Assembly (NCBI GenBank): GCA_037157565.1
Contig: JAZHRO010000046.1
Span: forward strand, 12,746,501 to 12,810,500
Source of the DNA: Thalassia testudinum
Taxonomy: Eukaryota > Streptophyta > Magnoliopsida > Alismatales > Hydrocharitaceae
DNA length: 64,000 nucleotides
Reading direction: 5' to 3'
The translations under genes and the position numbers were made by a program. Shown here one piece after another: positions 23,464 through 35,496 of the stretch. The notes under the pieces were generated by a model. The model was not told where the DNA came from, did not search any database, and saw nothing but the letters and a program-made list of their open reading frames with translations. Numbering within the stretch: the first letter of the stretch is position 1; each line of letters starts with the position of its first letter.

Positions 23464-25560
23464 TCATTGTATTAAAAAGACATAAAACAGAGTGGAAAAG
23501 CGTAAAAAGCACTTGAATTGCGTGAATGTCAGGTCCGCTCTGAGATGAAAACGAAAAAGAACTCTATATGTGCTGAGTTTAGTGTCTTCAACTAGGCACA
23601 TTATACAAAGAAAAGAAATGAAGAATTCACAAATGCAGGTCAAAATTAAAATAAACAGAAGAATCCTCCAACCAATCAACAAAGGTCCACAGATGTGGAC
23701 CAGATTGTGGTGCAGACCCATCCCCCATAATCGAGAATATCTTAGGTTCTGGATAAAAATTACCCAAAACCTAAAATCAGAATGCAGGCGGGGTCGGGCC
23801 TGCGATTTATGAGGATGCAACCCAAGACCAAAAAGTCGGGTTACAGAGAATTGAAGTTCAAAAGGATAATCGTTGAATGTGTGCTTGAGTTTGACATCCT
23901 CGAAACAAATGTCGTAACGATTCTGATTTAATGGTTTCAGCTTAAAAGGAACCCTTCGACGCAATCTTCCATTTTCTCCAAAATTAACTTCCCAAATCAG
24001 AACTTCCCAGCTCCTATCCTCCTCATTCCGAATGTTGAATTCCATGACCTCTTGTATATTAATTACTCCATCTGAAATCTCCAAGTCTAAATGATGTGGT
24101 AGAATCAAAATTGACTTGGGTCTAATTATCTCAGAAACAGAATTATCGATAAGCTCAATGGGGTGTAACTGATAATTAGGGCATTGAATTGATTCCTCCA
24201 GAAAATGCGATTCTGGATCCGTAATGTGTGCCCTAATAAGATCAGTTTCCTCAATTATTGGGCTATCAAATGATCTATCAGATTCCTCATGCCCAATCGT
24301 CTCACAAAAAGTGTTCTGAAAACTCGTGTGAGACTTCGCAACTTGAATCTTCACCATCAAAGAAATCAGGATCCGTATCAATGTATGTCCCAAAATCATT
24401 TGTCACTTTCTGTTCCAAGGAGACATACGTTTCCTCGTAACCCGGCTTAGGGATCTCAGGTGAAGAAATCAGATCATCCTTAATTGATTGCTTTAATTCA
24501 ATCTGGTCAGCCTCGTAACACGTGTCCCCCCAACAGGTGCCTGAGCGGGTTCTGTCATTGGCTTTCCTGAAGAGGGTTCATCCTGGGAATTATTCCAAGA
24601 TTGAATCAAAGCAACCATGAATCTCATCCTCAATTTCGCTAATTTCCCAAGTAGAAACTCACCCGGGTTCTTATCCTTAACATCCTGGAGCCAACCCAAC
24701 AAAGACTTGTTTAAATCATCAATCATTTCAATCAGGGGCTCCAATCTCTCAATGCAAGGTATTGGCTGAACTTCTAAAGATTGTATAATATTCCTCAAGT
24801 TAGCCAGAATCTTATCTTGAACCTGATTAACCTAAACCAAATGAGTTGGTTCAGGATTGGGCGGGTTTGACATCAATGCAGGGGAATTAACGAATTGAGA
24901 TTTCTTATACCCTTCCTGATAATAGGTCATTTCAGATTGTTGAAAAGATGGTGATGATCTAAAGGCAGTGAAATCAGAGGATGGATAAGGATCGGTGTAT
25001 CCTTCTTGATTGTAGATCGTATTAGGTTGTGCATGAAAGGAAGACGATCTATAATCGATGTAGCTCTGAGAAGGCTAGAAATCAGAATCAAAGTGTTCAG
25101 GGTTAGACCCTAAACACGGGGGTCCGGAATTGTATCCCCAATCCGAATTATCCCAACTAACTGATGGTCGATTACAATACAAGTTAGGATAATCTTCATG
25201 TTGAGGATAATTCACAACAGGAGGGAAAGAGCAGGAATGCGTGAAATATGTGGAAGGATTCATGAGACACAGGAGGAAGAAAGGTGCCCTGCAATACAAA
25301 CAATCAAACTTGTCCTTAAATAGGTTAGCCTACAGACCTACAGACTCCCAAAACCTATCTTGAGATAAAGGAACGATTTGATCTGCTTCCGTCCGTTCAA
25401 TCCAACCAGTTAGAAGGAGGGACTGGGGAGAAGGTTCTTCCTTCGGCTTGCGCCTCCGGTTCCTAGTGTAATCCCCAGCCACGATCGTTTGACTCTGCTC
25501 CCCTAGCTAGACATCAGATTGAACAGTAGAAACAGACTAATCGAAAATAATCTCGTTCTG
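23464..25560 (-). pseudogene. Conserved protein region of unknown function in W
   Basis: I do not recognise the protein. Reading from about 25560 downward: a basic start near 25450 (RNRRRKPKEEPSP), a Tyr/Pro/Ser-rich region (25299-24850) with an SWDNSDWGYNSG motif that recalls the C-terminal part of Athila gag, then a helical segment (24798-24493) with PLIEMIDDLNKSLLGWLQDV and KLRMRFMVALIQSW. Next is an acidic part, then 24399-23464 with SFDSPIIEE, RPKSILI, GVINIQEV, WEVNFG, FEDVKLKHTF and LHHNLVHICG. Element E at 62707-64000 carries the same blocks in the same order. Stops and frameshifts differ between the two copies, so an intact frame existed in the ancestor. It could be a diverged gag C-terminus fused to new sequence. 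Confidence 0.6.
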
Positions 25561-26476
25561 GGTTCTAAAGAGCGAGTCCAATCCTTAAGGCCAATGTCTA
25601 CTCTGTTTTATTTAGGGCTAGGTTTGAATGTGCTTTGGAATGTGATGGACCCTTTAAATGGGTTGTGCCCTTAATGATTGATTGATTTGTGTGTGCGTGC
25701 ACAACCAATGGTTTTCAAGCAAGATTATTTTTGATGTGGTGAATTTTAAGGTTCAAATTTTGCTTAGTAGCTTTTAGAATTCAACTTTAGGTGTTTTCAA
25801 ACAAGTTTCGTTAGCACACCAGGTTTTGCAAACACAGGTGAAGATGTTTTCCTTTAAAGTTTTAAAAAGAATGTGGAGTGCTTGGTAAATCCCTAAGAGT
25901 TGAACCTAATTGGCAGCTACTTGATGAGTTGATTTTATTTGAAGTGGTGCGGCCCAATCAACTCAAACAATTGGCCTAAAATGCACCACTAAGTTAGGCA
26001 CACAAAGATGGTTAACCTAGAATGATTTCTACTCTTTTATGTGTTGCTTTATGTGTACCGGTTCCACAGATCAGAACCCGGTTGAGTAGAAACAAATCAA
26101 TTCAGTTAAGTGCCTTTGAATGTGGGTGTACATTGTGTGTTTGTTGAAAATTGCCCCATAAAATTATTTTTTTGTTATTTTTTTTTTTTATGAATGAGGG
26201 TAGAATGAATGTGAGTGGAAATCAAAACAACCAAACTATTCGTAAGATTTATGCAAACACCTAGGTTAATTGGAATTTGGATTCAATGTGGCGAATGAAA
26301 TCTATGGAGGGGGAAAGAATGTGGGATAACTTACAAAACCTTCCACAGTACTTTACTCCAATCTACCGCTTTTGCTCATCCCAAAAGAATCCCTGCAATC
26401 ACAATAAGAAAGGAGAGAAGTGAGGTAAATGATTTGTAAGTTACAAAACGCGAAGAGAAATCAAAGAGCGTTGCCT
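25561..26476 (-). other. Leader of W
   Basis: About 0.9 kb between the primer site and the coding region, on the minus strand. I see no frame or conserved motif in it. Confidence 0.6.
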
Positions 26477-26493
26477 CCTCGGCAACGGCGCCA
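26477..26493 (-). other. Primer-binding site of W, tRNA-Asp
   Basis: CCTCGGCAACGGCGCCA on the plus strand, which matches the 3' end of plant tRNA-Asp (CCCCGGCAACGGCGCCA) at all but one position. It is the best-preserved primer site in the window. Confidence 0.92.
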
Positions 26494-26496
26494 AAA

Positions 26497-28199
26497 TGTT
26501 GAACGTTACGAATAGCTACGCTAACGTATTCAGTTTTGGAAAACCTGTCGTTGTAGCTTGAAAGCGAAGAATTCGTATTCAACAAATAAAATTTATACCA
26601 AAATTGAAATTCCGGGTCGAACACAGGGAGGCGGACATTTGATTTAAAAACTACGCTTTTCTTTTTATTTGTCACGAAGTAATTCAATTTAAAACTGTCT
26701 AATTATTTACAATAAATAGAAGAGAGAGAGAGGGTAAGAGAGAGAGAGAATATTACACATAGAAATCAAAATGAGATGTAGAATAAATAAAGAATTTACC
26801 ATTGAGGAGATTGTTCATTACAACTAGAAAGCATAAAATAATTACACTAGAAAGAATAAATTTACTCTAGAAAGCATTAAAAGAATAGAGGGAGAAATGT
26901 CATCCTCGACGATTGCTTTGAGGACGAGTAGAACTACACTATAAAGCAGTAAATCTATACTAGAAAGCAATAAAAAGAATAGGGAGAGAGAAATCCTCCT
27001 AGACGGTCGCTTGGAGGATGAGCCGGACGGGATGATGCCTGGACAAAGGAGAATGAAGCAGGACGAAGGAGGACGAAGCAGAAGAATGGGAACGGAGTAG
27101 CACGCCATCGTCGTCGCGGGATCCACTTCCAAAGGGGGACGAAAATTTGGACTTTATCTCGCAAGAAGCATCCCGGGTGTGGGACAAGCTTCTCTTGAGC
27201 TTTGGAGGGGTAGAGAAGAGAAGGAAGGGATGAGAATTTCGTATTTAGGGGGTCTCCTTTTATAGTTGCAAGGAGTGGGGGCAAAATGGACATTACAACT
27301 TTAAAATAATAAATGAGGGGTCTTTAGTGATGGATAAATCCGTCACTAAAGCCCCAACGTGGGCATAGCTTCCGTGCCCACACGCGCCTCCTCAGCTGCC
27401 CACGCACAATGCTCATGCACGTTCTTTGATTCTCAATCGTCCGATCGTGAGATCGGACGGCTTAAGATGCATCTCCGCCCGCCGCTGCGCCTGCCTGGCG
27501 CGTGCGATCGCGCGTAACGCAGCACGTTCAATAGCGCGTAAACTCGATTGAGCGCTGACGGCCGTCCGATCGTGATCCAACACCCGCCATTGCCCGTAGC
27601 TCGCGTAAGCGCGCTCGACCGCTGCGCTACGAGGCGCAGATGGTCGAGCGGACGCTTTTAAGCGCGGCTGACCATAGCCGTTGGATCGAGATCCAACGGC
27701 GAAGAGCGAGCAGGAGCGGGGCCTTCAAGGATTCATGCGGCCATTTGGGCGGCCGGGATGGCACCACATGGCGCCATCTTGGCCGTCCATCTTTTGGAAG
27801 TTGTAGATGGTGCCACGGATGTCGGATTGACTCGATTTTTGTGTCGTTTAGCTGCGATCGTCGATCCGAATTCATCCGTGCGGTCAGATTTGTCATCTGA
27901 AGTGTGGATTTACACTATCCTGGCCCTTGATCTTCTAGGATTCCTCGGTCACTATCTGATACTACGGATGCCTGATTACGGCGATCTTGGAGTCGTTGAA
28001 CTCTAATCGTCGCCCTGATCACATCCATATGTTTGCCCTGTCCAAGCACATAAAAGGAGATAATTAACCTCCATTTTATTCAAACTACTCTAAATGCAGG
28101 ATGATGCATGTTATGCAATATTTATATCATGAAATGCAATCATATGCTTAAGAACATGCATAAATAGACATTTTAAGTAGTGTAAATGTGTTTACATTA
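26497..28199 (-). mobile_element. 5' LTR of W
   Basis: 1703 bp, plus-strand start TGTTGAACG and end TTTACATTA (terminal CA changed to TA). It carries the TGACG inverted repeat at 27322-27351 and the minus-strand TATA box near 27257. It aligns with 20454-22210. Confidence 0.93.
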
Positions 28200-28204
28200 G
28201 TCAG

Positions 28205-28425
28205 GTACAGGTTATAGTGGTAAATTAGGTTTTTCACTCGAATCCGTTGCAAAAGCTACATAGCTACACTTTCACGATTATCTGGATTTCTAGAAAGTAG
28301 GTTGAAAACGAAAAGGAAAGAATCTCTAGTCATACACTTGATAATAATCAATCCTTTAGGGACCCATTTGCAAATAACTTAGTTTTGTATTTGCTAGAGA
28401 CTAGCAAGATTTAGGCATGGGGTTA
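28205..28425 (+). other. End of the F1 spacer with its 3' polypurine tract
   Basis: After element W the F1 spacer resumes for 220 bases and ends in TTAGGCATGGGGTTA (28411-28425), the purine tract directly before the 3' LTR. Confidence 0.75.
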
Positions 28426-29308
28426 TGATTTTGTAGCAATCATAGGTCCTAAATGACCTAAATTAAGTTAGAACTTAGCATAACTTAGTGTAATCCATGC
28501 ATACTTGAGCATACCTTGCATCTTTACTGCTTTATTTTAGCTATGCATAGAATAATATTATAATGTGCTGATTAAGTACATTATAGGGTTTGTAGGTAAT
28601 AAGATCTGAAGTTGGATCTGAAGCTGGATCTGAAGAATAAAGAGAAGCTGGTGCTGTAGCAGAGTTGGAGTAGAAGACTTAGGAATAAAGTAGAAAAATA
28701 ATGTAGGGTTGAGGTATGCTACTCTACTTAGTAGAATTTAATGTAGAGTTTCAATTATGAAGAACTTAGGACCAATCCTAGCCCTAGGATAGCCCTAGAG
28801 ACCATCCTAAGCCTTAACCACCCTTAGATTAGGTCACCTTAGCCAGGGATACCTCAAAACCCTAGTTCCAACCCTTATCTAGACGTCTAGATAAGTTATT
28901 GGATGTCCAGAACCCTTAGGCACAACCTGCAGACCTAGAACCCAAGTCTACAGTGTTATTCAATGTCCAGACAAGTTGTCAGACATTCAATTTCTGCAGA
29001 ATCCCAAGCCAGAACCTTGATTCCACCCTGCTCTGATTGGATGTCCAGACAAGAAGTCTGGACTTTTGATTTTTTAGTATAAGTCATCTGAGACTTAGAT
29101 TAGATGTCTGATACCCCTCTCCAGACCCTATTTTGGAAATCAAGCTTGGATCTTGATTTCCTAGGTCTCTAAACCCAATTCCAAACCCTAGGGAACCTAA
29201 GTTAAGGTATCCTAAGCCTAGTACACTACCCCTAGACCCTCCTAAGAACCTAATTAGGTTCTCACTAAGCCCAATTGACTTGGATCATAGTCAATTACAA
29301 TTGCCTAG

Positions 29309-29335
29309 TCAATTGGACTCATAGAGTCCAATTGA
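29309..29335. promoter_or_regulatory. Inverted repeat in the X LTR U3
   Basis: TCAATTGGACTC, three bases, then its perfect complement GAGTCCAATTGA (12 bp). The same stem with a different centre is at 4421-4447 in the other X LTR. Several partial copies of CAATTGGACTC surround both. Confidence 0.75.
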
Positions 29336-29540
29336 GCTTTGATCTCAACCTACACAAGTCCAATTGGACTCAGTGAGAGTCTAATTGACCTAAGCCCAAC
29401 TTGATTGAGTATTCTCACTCTCAATTAGGCTTGCACTCTTTCAATTAAACTTATTACAAGTTTAATTGTACATCTACCTTAGTAATTAGGGTTTCCAACC
29501 CTAATTCTATGACCTAACCTAACCCAAACCCTTTAGAACC

Positions 29541-32294
29541 TGTTAGTCGCTCTGAAACGGGTTTTAAAATCAATGCATTGCAGTATAGATTGAATCAGCG
29601 TGAAAAACAAATAGAATTTATAACTCGAATGGAAGTCCAAGGTCGAACACAGGGAGCAAATAGGAATTCAATAGCTAATCTCAATAAATAATATAAATGA
29701 GCACAATTAATTACTCAAAAACTAATAATTAATGTAGCACATGAGTACATCAAGAATCTATTGAGGAAAAAAGTCATCTAAGATAAAATAATGCTGATTT
29801 GAATCACCAATTATTAGCTTAGATACACATATAATAATTACTTAATCATCCAAATAAATGAACAGTTTAACCATGCAAATATTTAGTGCATAGTGTACTT
29901 TATCAGACGACAGAGGCTTGTATCAGACGACTTAAGTCATCCCTACTACAGTTCCAAGAGGGCACTGTGCTTCTTCTTCAACCTTCTCTTCTGCAGTCCT
30001 CTTCTTTTGCCTTGGCTTCTCTTCTCTTCTTCTTCTTGCCTCTTCTGTCCAGGCCTTCTTCCTTTTCCTCTTCTTTTTGCCTTGTCTTCTCTACAGGGGG
30101 AACCTTCAATTTTTGGCTAGGTGTTAGCCAATAGACAGGGAAGCAAAACCCCCTTGCTCCACGCTCTCTTTCTCTCTCTAGGATCTGCTCTCCCAGAGCC
30201 TCGGGCAATTGGATTCGGATCTAAGTGTACCTGGAACCAGGGCTGTCGGCGTGAGTCACAGCCGAGGAGTGCTTAGCTTAGGTAGGTAATTGGATCAGAC
30301 CAAGCCTGTGTCAACAATGTCACAGGCAAGGTGTGTCAGGTGAGAGGGGACCTCACCCCCGTGTGCTGAGGCGATATGTCTACAACACAAAATCAACTTA
30401 TGCATGTGCATTGGTCTACCACTCTATGATGTGGGACTATGTTCCCACATCTCTTCCTCACATTCTGGCATAAGGTCCTTCGTCTAATTGGAGGTGGTGC
30501 TGCTACTGGGATCTTTAATTGAGGACCTGGACATGTACGTGGGATGAATCTGCGTAGCTTGGAACAAGCACTTGGAGCAAATGTGACCGGGGAACTCAAG
30601 ATATGTCGTAGAACTTCAAGGGCGACAGCAGAGCTCCGATCAATTCTAAAATAAAGGAATACGACCTCTCAGCCTAATTAAACACGTTCACCAATATCAT
30701 TGGAAGGTGTGGAGTAAGATGGCGATGATTTCGTGGAGGATGGCGGCCTGTTGTGGCTGGTTGGAGGTGGAAATAGACATGCAGTGATGGGTTGTTCGAG
30801 GGAAGTGTTGGGTGAGTGAATGGAGAGATAATGAGAGTGCTTTTCTGCAAGATGATAACGCGAAGGTTATGAGGTGGTCAACTAGCCGAATGGAGGGGTG
30901 TAGCTGCGTATACGCCTCACCGGAGGAGCGGTCGGAGATGGAGAAGACGAGGGTGAGAGTGTCGAGTCAAGGATTGAAATGAGGATAGAGAGAGGGAAAA
31001 CTAACCTACGAGCTAAGATAAACTAATCTAACCCTAATCTAATGGACGAAGGGGACGGAGCGATGTCGGTTATGGTATGTCGGTGTCGGGGAAAAAAGTG
31101 CTTCGGTGAGGGTAGGACGGCAAGGATGAAGTAGATATAGGTGCTCTCTAGTATGGTGCGACGCGGAGGAAGGTAGGGACGGAGGATCTGCCACTGGTAT
31201 TACGGTCAGATGAAGGAAGGAGTCGGAGGAGCTCGCCAGACGTCGAGGAGCTTCAGCCAGAGGAGGAGAGACGAAATCAAAGGGGAATCCAACCAAATTC
31301 GAGCGTGAGGAGAACAATAAGGTCTAGGGAGTCTTATATAGGTCTCTAGAGGTCGACTTGAGCTTAGGAAGCAAGCTTCCCAAGCTAAGAAAGTTCACTG
31401 GAGTTGGAAACTTGGAGGATACCTAAATCTCTCATGCATTCGCATGAGAGATTGGGAAGGTTGTTGGGTTCATGGACAGGTGCATTGGAAAGATGACTCC
31501 TCAAGGAATCTTTCTTCCAATTTTAGAAGGGATTGATTGATCAGAGAAGGAGTTCTCTTCAATCAAAGGTCACTGGGGTTGTAGGATTAGGATTCTAGGG
31601 TGGTAGGGACTTATTTGCGAGGAAGACAACAAAGTTGGGGGGCTATTTGTAAGAAATTTAAAAGTAAGGGGCCATGTGATAAAGAAAATCAAGCTTAGAC
31701 CAAACTGCAAACTGGGTCGAAAAACTCTCAAATTGAGCCCAAATTTTAGTACAAACCTAATTTGAACCTAATAAATTCAATGGTAAAGTTGGATTTTGGT
31801 TTTGGCCTAGTTTGACTAGGTAATTTTCATAATTACCCAAATTAGGGTAAATGTCTATTTGAGACTTTGTTTTAGGTCAAGATGTGTTCCAATGGTCAAA
31901 GTGAAGGCACCAAATCCTAGAGAATACTTTTCTATGATTTTTAGAGGGTTTAGATGAATTTTATCCTAACAAAAACCTTATTTAATTAAGCAGATCTATT
32001 TTTAGGGTTTCAGATGTCATTTAATTCCTGAAACATGTGAAAACCCTTTTCTGACTTTCTAACCCACTTGTTAGACTCTTAAGATCATTGGACCCTTAAT
32101 TAACCCCTGAGAAAACCCATGATTGTACTAAAATCGAGATATACTATTAAAACTGTAGTTTTACCCATGTTTTACTGTCTTTCTCTCAAAATGACTATGT
32201 AATGAATTACATCTCTCTGACGGTTATGTAGGAGCATTTAATCCTTGATTATGACTAATTAAAGCTAGATATGGCTGATGATGACTTATCATCA
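29541..32294 (-). mobile_element. Solo LTR Y1 inserted in the F1 3' LTR
   Basis: 2754 bp. Plus strand runs from TGTTAGTCGC to TTATCATCA, flanked by GAACC (29536-29540) and GGACC (32295-32299). The interrupted X sequence reads CTAGAACCTAACCT without a gap at the matching place near 4220 (reverse strand). Its minus-strand TATA box (complement near 31333) has a 12-bp inverted repeat upstream at 31426-31453. A pyrimidine-rich stretch near 29970-30110 corresponds to the purine-rich part of the other Y LTRs. Confidence 0.87.
31426..31453 (-). promoter_or_regulatory. Y-family inverted repeat upstream of the TATA box (Y1)
   Basis: Arm AATCTCTCATGC, centre ATTC, arm GCATGAGAGATT, a perfect 12-bp stem about 90 bases upstream of the TATA box. 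Equivalent repeats are at 38060-38081, 45602-45629 and 51760-51787. Confidence 0.8.
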
Positions 32295-32415
32295 GGACCT
32301 AACCTAGACCACTAGACCACTTAGACACACACACATGTTCACGCACACAGACACACACAACCTCACCTAGCCGAAAATACACAAGAGTTCTCAAGAACTT
32401 TTATCCAAGTGTTAT

Positions 32416-32483
32416 CTTGGTTGCTAAAAATAGCAACCAAGAGTAATTCAAATTTTTAGATCCACATTTTGTGGATCTAAAAA
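32416..32483. promoter_or_regulatory. Two adjacent perfect inverted repeats upstream of the X TATA box
   Basis: First: CTTGGTTGCTA, four bases, TAGCAACCAAG (11 bp; 32416-32441). Second: TTTTTAGATCCACA, three bases, TGTGGATCTAAAAA (14 bp; 32453-32483). The first is kept with a changed centre at 4080-4105, and the second is decayed there (4040-4070). Confidence 0.78.
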
Positions 32484-33048
32484 CCACCTCCACCTCATCT
32501 TGGCCAGCCACCTTGGGGCTCTCTCTAAAGAGTTCTACACCTCTCTGGAGAGCTTCCCTAGGGTCTATTTAAAGACACTTAAATAGCCACTTGCAACCCA
32601 TCTTGGTTCTAAAAAACATCCACCCATCACCATAGCTTTTCACCTGCACCTTCATGTACACCTCCATGAGTTCTACCACCATGGCCATCACCACCTCCAA
32701 GACAAGAGCCATGATCACCTCTCCCTCCTCTCTCCAAGGACCAGCCTAACCACCATTGGCTGCCCCTCTTTCTTCTCCCTACCACCTCCATCTCAAAGGC
32801 CATTGGAGACCACCTCCGATGCCCTTATTTCTGCTAGCATAGATAAGTAGCTCATAGTTCTTCATAGTTTTCTCTGCTTTAATTTTCTGCTTTCGTAGTG
32901 TAGCTCTCTTCCTCCTCAATGATGCATGTGTAATCTCCCCATAGATCCACGCATGCACTTGTTTTCTGCTAGCTAGTTGTTTTGTTAAAGCATTCCTGTA
33001 CAAGATTTTAGCTAGATCTGATTATAGATTCAATGAAAATCATTTGAT

Positions 33049-33072
33049 TATATATATATATATATATATATG
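33049..33072. repeat. (TA)n microsatellite
   Basis: About eleven TA units in the X LTR, absent at the matching place in the 5' LTR fragment near 125-140, so it expanded after the element inserted. Confidence 0.85.
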
Positions 33073-33394
33073 TATGTTTGTTATGAAATCACCATGAGCT
33101 TCCTTGCAAAATCTTTATTGTGATAGCAAAGTTGCCTGTTTTAATCTCTGCATCTTTAGCAATAGCATGTCATGCATAAATACATAAATCATTAAAAGCC
33201 GGCATGAGTTTTAGCAAATAGAGAGAAAGAGAGAGAGATCGGAATCGAAATTTGCATTTTCAAAATGCCTCCCTGAGTTTGATCGAGACTCACCGCCTCA
33301 TTATTACAAATATTTTTGTTTTAATCTGATTTTGCACTATACTATGACATAACAATGATTTTCATATTCGAAAATGCTAAAATCCTATCGAACA

Positions 33395-33481
33395 ATGGTC
33401 AGATAATTGCACAACTCAAAATAATAAAAATTAATCAGGTGAATCTATTGCATCTGTTGTCTCCCCAGCAACGGCACCATT
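33395..33481 (-). other. Edge of element G: primer-binding site and short internal remnant
   Basis: Only 87 bases separate the F1 LTR from the G LTR. At 33463-33479 CCCCAGCAACGGCACCA is the complement of a tRNA-Asp-type primer site (two differences). The rest of G's internal region should lie beyond the left edge of the window, because F1 inserted here. Confidence 0.7.
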
Positions 33482-35496
33482 TGAACGAGAGATTTCGCTT
33501 TTCAGAAAAATATATTGAGAGAATACATCGTCGCAGTAAAATCACGTGGTGGAAAAATCCCAGATCAAAAATATTTATCAGTAAAACGAACCATGGTGGA
33601 TGGGAGGAATGACTGCAATAAACTTATGAATATTTTTCCCTTATATTTTCCCAATCGAGTGCAGGATTCGTGCCCAAATTCACTGCAAAACGAGACGAAA
33701 AGAAGATGACACACAATACCTCAAGAATGTAGGTTATGTGTGCAATTTTACCTACATAAAATAATTTGCAATGGCCTACAATGTAATTAGACTTCAAGAT
33801 ATCAGGCTTCCTCTTCTAGGTCATGAAAGTGATTGATGATATGGCATGCATTTATGTAGAGACCTAAGTCAATATATGAGGATATGAATGCATAGGAGAA
33901 TAATGTGAAAACTTGAGGGCAAGTGTGCAAATTCAGATGAATAAAATAATCCTAAATTTCTCATCAATGGCATGAAATGTAAATATTCTTGAGACCCAAA
34001 ATAGAGGGGAAGCTTCTCTTTGCTCACATGCATGCATGAGGGGATAGCTGGAGGCGTGGTGCTTGGAGGACGTCGAGGGCGCGAAGAGGGTTCCAATGAC
34101 GGTGGTCCCACGGTGGGAGGTGGCTGAAGTTGGCTGCTAGAGAACAAGAACTTACTTGCAATGGTGGTCCGTCGGCAGTGGAGTGTGGACCAAAGTGTCC
34201 CTACGTGTGGTCGTGGCTTCGCACGTGTGTGATGGAGATCGATGGCGTCGTTGGGGCGAAGATTCGAGGCCTATGGAGGTGGCTATGCGAAGGGCATCAA
34301 TGGTGGACTTTGTGTTCTTTCATCCCTGTCGACGCAGAAGAAGAAGAAGGGGAACGAGCATTGGCTTGTGGCCGTGCACACGTACGTGAGGAGGGCACGC
34401 AGAGGCGGACTGCAGACAAGGGTGTGGCTGCACTGAGCATGGCTACGCATGATGAGGCACACGTGTAGTGGGTGCAAGGGGCAGCCGCAAGCGTCGATGG
34501 GTGTGCTCTTAGCTGCTACACACTCAAAGGTTGGCTAATGGCAAGGAAGTTGTGTGGCAATCTACTAAAGCTGAGGAGTGGGTAGCCGTTGGCATGAAGG
34601 AGGTGGCCAGTGGTGAGGGCACTGAGCAGGTGGTCATTGATGGAGATCAGAGCAGGAAGAAAATGAAGAAGAATGGTGGGCTATTGATGGATGTCCAAAG
34701 AAGAGGACGGACAACTTTTGTTCCCTTTGGTAGGCTGCAAGCGCTGTTGGTGATGACGGCACAGTCGTGAGGGTGTTGGAGCACAGTCGTGGATGTTGAC
34801 GTAGTGGCAATGAGATGTGGTGGTGAGTCAAAGACTCAGTAGTGGATGCAGTGGTGGTGTCATGTTGTTGAGGTAAACGCAATCGATGATGAGTTGGCAC
34901 AGTTGCGAATGCCGGTGCTGTCACCACTAACCACGGTGATGGAATTGACAAGGACATGGGAGAGATGCGGTGATGGTTGGGCGTCGTCAGTGGCTCATGG
35001 TGGTGGAAGGTTCTCCTGGAGAGGGAGTTCCTCCTCGTGAGAAGGGTGATGGTTCCCTGTCATCTTCTTCCCTGTTACATATAAAGGGAGAAAGAATCAG
35101 AGAGAGAGATTTGAGGGAGAGAGCGACAGAGTCAAGAATAAAGAAATTAAAGATGTGGTCGTGGCATTGATTGGATTTTGTCCAATATGAGACTACTCAT
35201 TTCCTTTTTTAAATAAATTTGTTAAGAATCACTAAAAATGAAACAAGCTTCCACAGACAATCCATGTTGATTTTCTTGGGAAATTAAATGTCATGATGGC
35301 AATCTAATTGATATGATGCCAATAAAATTGGACACCCAAAATTAATCCTGCATCAAAAGTAATTAATCAATTAATGTAAATGGGAAAATCTAAGGCTTAA
35401 CCAATTTGATCAACATAATGTGTGCTCTAAATTAAATTCATGTCCAAATAATAATGCATTTAGGCACTAAATTAGTCTACTAAAGTGGACCTATCA
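33482..35496 (-). mobile_element. 5' LTR of gypsy element G
   Basis: Starts TGAACGAGAG two bases after the primer site and, on my reading, ends GGACCTATCA (2015 bp). The right boundary is inferred from the TG...CA rule and the size of related LTRs, with no partner LTR in the window to confirm it. GA-rich sequence and a weak minus-strand TATA-like site lie near 35080. The short frames at 34130-35040 are in a GTGG-rich section and show no domain. Confidence 0.55.

Larger units (their letters stand above)
20454..28199 (-). mobile_element. Non-autonomous gypsy element W, complete
   Basis: This 7746-bp element has two 1.7-kb LTRs, a primer site matching tRNA-Asp, a purine tract, and flanks GTTAG (20449-20453) and GTCAG (28200-28204), a target duplication with one change. 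The 4.3-kb internal region has no protease, RT, RNase H or integrase motif. In their place is a conserved protein region of unknown role (23464-25560). It must have relied on another element for replication. It sits in the F1 spacer. Confidence 0.9.
28426..33394 (+). mobile_element. 3' LTR of F1 (family X), split by solo LTR Y1
   Basis: Starts TGATTTTGTAGC after the purine tract and ends CTATCGAACA. Without Y1 and one duplication it is 2210 bp, close to the 2154-bp solo LTR at 3180-5333. Its right end matches the 5' LTR fragment 1-452. A TATTTAAA box lies near 32566. Inverted repeats lie at 29309-29335, 32416-32441 and 32453-32483. This pairing makes F1 an element of more than 33 kb including its passengers. 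Confidence 0.85.

Noticed and set aside
29886..30210. Leu/Phe-rich frames that could pass for membrane segments
   Set aside because: Pyrimidine-rich inverse of the purine tract of the Y LTR.
31426..31453. LTR hairpins as microRNA precursors
   Set aside because: Stems are only 10-14 bp with loops of 2-4 bases, too short for a plant precursor.
34130..35040. Frames of 60-112 codons in the G LTR
   Set aside because: GTGG-rich low-complexity sequence with frames on both strands and no domain.
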